A DNA stretch of 35,124 nucleotides from an uncultured Pelagibacteraceae bacterium (lineage in GTDB: Bacteria; Pseudomonadota; Alphaproteobacteria; Pelagibacterales; Pelagibacteraceae): positions 1-35,124 of the forward strand of contig CACEKT010000009.1 in the NCBI GenBank assembly GCA_902560225.1. Reading direction: 5' to 3'. Shown here one piece after another: positions 32,936-35,124 of the stretch; position 1 is the stretch's first letter, and the number at the start of each line of letters is the position of its first letter. The position numbers and the translations under genes were made by a program. The notes below the pieces were generated by a model. That model made no database searches. It worked only from the letters and a program-made list of their open reading frames with translations, and had not been told where the DNA came from.

Positions 32936-33847
32936 TTAATTAACAAAAAAAGAGCCTCTAATTCTCAATAATTCTCTATTTAAATCCTTATTTTCTTTGA
33001 ATGGTTTTCTTCCATGTAGCCAAAAGTAATTGTTCGCAACAATAGCACTTCCAACAGGCAACTTAGTGATAACTTTATTTTTACTTTCTTCCAAACTATC
33101 TGATAACTTTTGTAAAAAATTTCCCTGCTCCATATTTTTTGGTTCTGGAAACTGATCTATATATGAAATTTTAGGTCTACCCTTTTCATCTGATGAAAAA
33201 ACTGGATGTTCAACTTTATAATCAATATTTTTACTTTTAGGTGAGCCCCAAGTAAAATTCTGTTTACCTACTGGATTATTGAACAAATCATCACAATGCT
33301 CCCAATCATCAAGATGTAACATTGCAGTTTCACCACCTAGTACATTTTGTTCATCTATCTTGGTCATTATTAACCAGTCAGTAACTTCTTTTACATATGT
33401 TCCATCAGTATGAAGATCCATATTTCTATATGCCTTTCTTAAATAAGAGTCACTACTATCTTCATGTTTAACCTCAAATCTTGCATAATATTTTCCAGCC
33501 ATAGAGTCATGATTTGGCACACCCATCAAATGAGCAATTGCAGTTGATAATTTAACTAAAAATGTATCATTAATTTTTGATGTTATATTTTTTGGCCCTA
33601 TTATAAAGCAGCCTGTTGATCTATCTCTTATAATTGAATTCATCAATTCACTTAATTTGTTATTTGTTAAATCATCTAAACTTTTAGCTAATGTAAATCT
33701 TGTAAATGGCTTGAGTTCTAATGCTGTTAAATCAAATTTATTAAAAGGAAAAATTAATTTATTTATAATATCATTCTCTAAACTAATATTAATAATCCTA
33801 TTTGATTTATCGTGTTTTTGAATATCTATACCTTTAATTTTATACAT
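32936..33847 (-). CDS. csiD: Glutarate 2-hydroxylase (CsiD/GlaH)
   Basis: A 303-aa 2-oxoglutarate/Fe(II) oxygenase that I recognise as CsiD by long shared stretches: AHLMG near 106, MAGKYYARF (116-124), LHTDGTYVKEVTDW and LHLDDWEHCDDLF. Iron ligands are H146, D148 and H278 (WLHGR); R295 and R297 match the 2-oxoglutarate-binding arginines, all at a constant offset of 14 from the E. coli protein as I remember it. CsiD converts glutarate to L-2-hydroxyglutarate with succinate as co-product, in lysine breakdown. In E. coli lhgO, gabD, gabT and gabP follow; none is present here. It is about 20 residues shorter than E. coli CsiD at the ends. Confidence 0.92.
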   Translation of the reverse strand: MYKIKGIDIQKHDKSNRIINISLENDIINKLIFPFNKFDLTALELKPFTRFTLAKSLDDLTNNKLSELMNSIIRDRSTGCFIIGPKNITSKINDTFLVKLSTAIAHLMGVPNHDSMAGKYYARFEVKHEDSSDSYLRKAYRNMDLHTDGTYVKEVTDWLIMTKIDEQNVLGGETAMLHLDDWEHCDDLFNNPVGKQNFTWGSPKSKNIDYKVEHPVFSSDEKGRPKISYIDQFPEPKNMEQGNFLQKLSDSLEESKNKVITKLPVGSAIVANNYFWLHGRKPFKENKDLNRELLRIRGSFFVN

Positions 33848-33887
33848 TCTAAATTTTATTTTACCTTAATTTATAAATCAATTTTTA

Positions 33888-34223
33888 TTAAACATAATTA
33901 TTAATAATAGCCATACAAATAGCTGAAAAAATTGTTGGATAAACAAAGTTTTTTTTTGAAATAAAAAATACAAACAAAGATAATAATACAACAATTAGTC
34001 TACTGGAATAACTGGCATCAATTAGAATGCCAGCAGGAAAAATTATAGTCCTTGCAATTAATGCTGCTAAAGTTGCATAAGCCAAACAATTAAACCACTT
34101 AAAAAGTTTAGATGTTTCTTTTATACCTTGAGATGTAAGAACGCCCAAAAACCTAGACAAAAATGTTGCTAGGGATGTAACTAGAATTGCATAAACAATA
34201 TTAGCTGACACTATGCTCTCCAA
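33888..34223 (-). CDS. azlD: AzlD-family branched-chain amino acid transport subunit
   Basis: A 111-aa membrane protein with four hydrophobic segments and the AzlD-type TFLSRFLGV motif near residue 20, then WFNCLAYATLAALIARTI. AzlD pairs with AzlC to export branched-chain amino acids. Its first codons overlap the end of AzlC by 23 nt; no nearer start is seen, so the overlap is probably real. It lies 40 nt before csiD on the same strand. Confidence 0.88.
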   Translation of the reverse strand: MESIVSANIVYAILVTSLATFLSRFLGVLTSQGIKETSKLFKWFNCLAYATLAALIARTIIFPAGILIDASYSSRLIVVLLSLFVFFISKKNFVYPTIFSAICMAIINNYV

Positions 34224-34905
34224 CTAAATAAGCTATGGTTCCTCCAATTACACCTGCCAATAAAATTGACCATTCAGGTGAAAATAAATAGATTATTGGT
34301 CCCAACATTATTCCAAGCAAAACTGATAATGTTACTGGTATAGTTTTTGATGCTCCAACCATCATACATAAAAAATAAACTGGATTAAGAATTGCTAATC
34401 CCATCATCATATCTTTATTTAAATAATCTGAGAATGAAAAACCTACAACTGTTCCAATGACTGATACAGTTACTGTTGCACTTCCAATACCAATCCAATA
34501 ATCAATCCTATGCTCTTTTGGAATTTTTTTATAATTACTTTTCATGATTAACCAGGCAGAAACAGCAATAAAATGACAAGAAAAATAATATTTCCACTTA
34601 GGTTGACTTTTGTGCATCATTAAAGGAAACAAAGACACGGCCATAGGATAAAGTCGTGCATTAACGAACCAAACAGCTAAAAAAATATTTAATAAAGAAG
34701 CTCCAATTAACATAGACTCAGCCATCACCAATGAACCCGGTAAAGCATAAGTTAAAACAGTTGAAAAAATACTTTCTTGAATATTGAAACCTAAATTTTT
34801 AAAAAGAGCACCAATGGCTATAAAGCAACAAGTAAGAGCTATCGCTGGACTGTCATGAGTAAAAATAGATTTATATCCTTTAAAAAAAAAACTTTTATTG
34901 ATCAT
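34201..34905 (-). CDS. azlC: AzlC-family branched-chain amino acid permease
   Basis: A 234-aa membrane protein with about seven to eight segments. The AzlC phrases are SPAIALTCCFIAIGALFKNLGF at the start (key residues Ile-Ala-Ile-Gly-Ala), QESIFSTVLTYALPGSLVMAE and NARLYPMAVSLFPLM (~81-95). The AzlCD pair is known as an efflux system for branched-chain amino acids and analogues. Its ATG overlaps the stop of the LivF-like gene by one base (34905), so import-type ABC genes and an exporter are co-transcribed here, an unusual combination. Confidence 0.88.
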   Translation of the reverse strand: MINKSFFFKGYKSIFTHDSPAIALTCCFIAIGALFKNLGFNIQESIFSTVLTYALPGSLVMAESMLIGASLLNIFLAVWFVNARLYPMAVSLFPLMMHKSQPKWKYYFSCHFIAVSAWLIMKSNYKKIPKEHRIDYWIGIGSATVTVSVIGTVVGFSFSDYLNKDMMMGLAILNPVYFLCMMVGASKTIPVTLSVLLGIMLGPIIYLFSPEWSILLAGVIGGTIAYLVGEHSVS

Positions 34906-35124
34906 TATCCGCCTAGGAACAGTCTACCAACGTCAGGATTTTGAAGTAAATCGTCTCCTTTACCAGCAATTGCAGTTTGTCCCGATACCAAAACGTATCC
35001 TATATCTGAAAATTCTAATCCTTTTTTTGCATTTTGCTCAACTAAGATGATTGTTTTTTTTTCATTTTGTTGAAGATCTCTTAAAATTTCAAAAACCATA
35101 TCTATATATCTCGGTTCTAATCCA
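34905..35124 (-). CDS. Second LivF-like ABC ATPase, C-terminal part only (cut by window edge)
   Basis: The frame stays open to the last base of the window, so the Met at 35099 is internal and only the C-terminal ~72 residues are visible. They start with GLEPRYIDMVFEILRDL, just downstream of where Walker B should be, and include the LivF switch region ILVEQNAKKGLEFSDIGYVLVSG and the typical end GRLFLGG. The protein belongs to a second branched-chain amino acid-type transporter lying mainly to the right. Sequence differs clearly from the LivF at 30634-31341, so it is not a recent copy. Confidence 0.88.
   Translation of the reverse strand, partial: GLEPRYIDMVFEILRDLQQNEKKTIILVEQNAKKGLEFSDIGYVLVSGQTAIAGKGDDLLQNPDVGRLFLGG

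Overview
The window is AT-rich DNA (about 30% GC by eye) with almost no intergenic space, many 1-8 bp gene overlaps and long co-directional runs. Together with a proteorhodopsin-type gene, several ABC and secondary transporters and many small-molecule catabolic enzymes, this points to a streamlined marine alphaproteobacterium of the SAR11/Pelagibacterales type, or a similarly streamlined lineage such as AEGEAN-169/HIMB59. I cannot decide the lineage without a search. I saw no rRNA, tRNA, CRISPR array, IS element or phage gene. No gene-free stretch exceeds 300 bp; the longest is 14138-14381.

Layout. (1) 1-2801, + strand: the 3' end of a biotin-dependent carboxylase operon. It holds a biotin carboxylase fused to a PxpB/AHS1 domain (5' end outside the window), PxpC/AHS2, a stand-alone biotinyl domain and a small unknown ORF. 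(2) 14137 down to 2831, - strand: a tight ten-gene run headed by an atypical rhodopsin, followed by a flotillin-like protein, an SCP2-like protein, an alpha/beta hydrolase, both subunits of an N,N-dimethylformamidase-like amidohydrolase, an unknown 121-aa protein, a sodium:solute symporter, an iron alcohol dehydrogenase and a metallo-beta-lactamase-fold hydrolase. (3) 14382-25653, + strand: an orphan ParA-like ATPase, a hot-dog thioesterase, a TauD-type oxygenase, a GMC oxidoreductase, an EamA permease and an IPNS-type oxygenase. A second block follows after a leader with a strong ribosome binding site: a luciferase-like monooxygenase broken by an in-frame TGA, a TPP enzyme, an AA_synth-family protein, an alpha/beta hydrolase and an aldehyde dehydrogenase. 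(4) 25784-26965: a periplasmic binding protein with its own promoter/operator region and a strong terminator. (5) 35124 down to 27016, - strand: a second LivF (cut by the window edge), AzlC, AzlD, glutarate hydroxylase CsiD, a divergent P5C-reductase-like protein, LivG-LivF-LivH-LivM, a possible 22-aa peptide and an MFS permease.

Working together: the window looks like a scavenging region for nitrogen-containing organic compounds (amides, amino acids, possibly cyclic amides), with uptake systems beside hydrolases, oxygenases and dehydrogenases. The most unusual unit is the rhodopsin-flotillin-formamidase run. Its rhodopsin keeps the retinal lysine and the primary counterion but has Thr where proteorhodopsin has its proton-donor Glu. 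Other points for a second look are the BC-PxpB fusion, the nonsense codon in the monooxygenase, a 9-bp hairpin exactly over a GTGA stop/start overlap, an 18-bp palindrome over a predicted -10 box, and a GNRA-capped hairpin in a leader.
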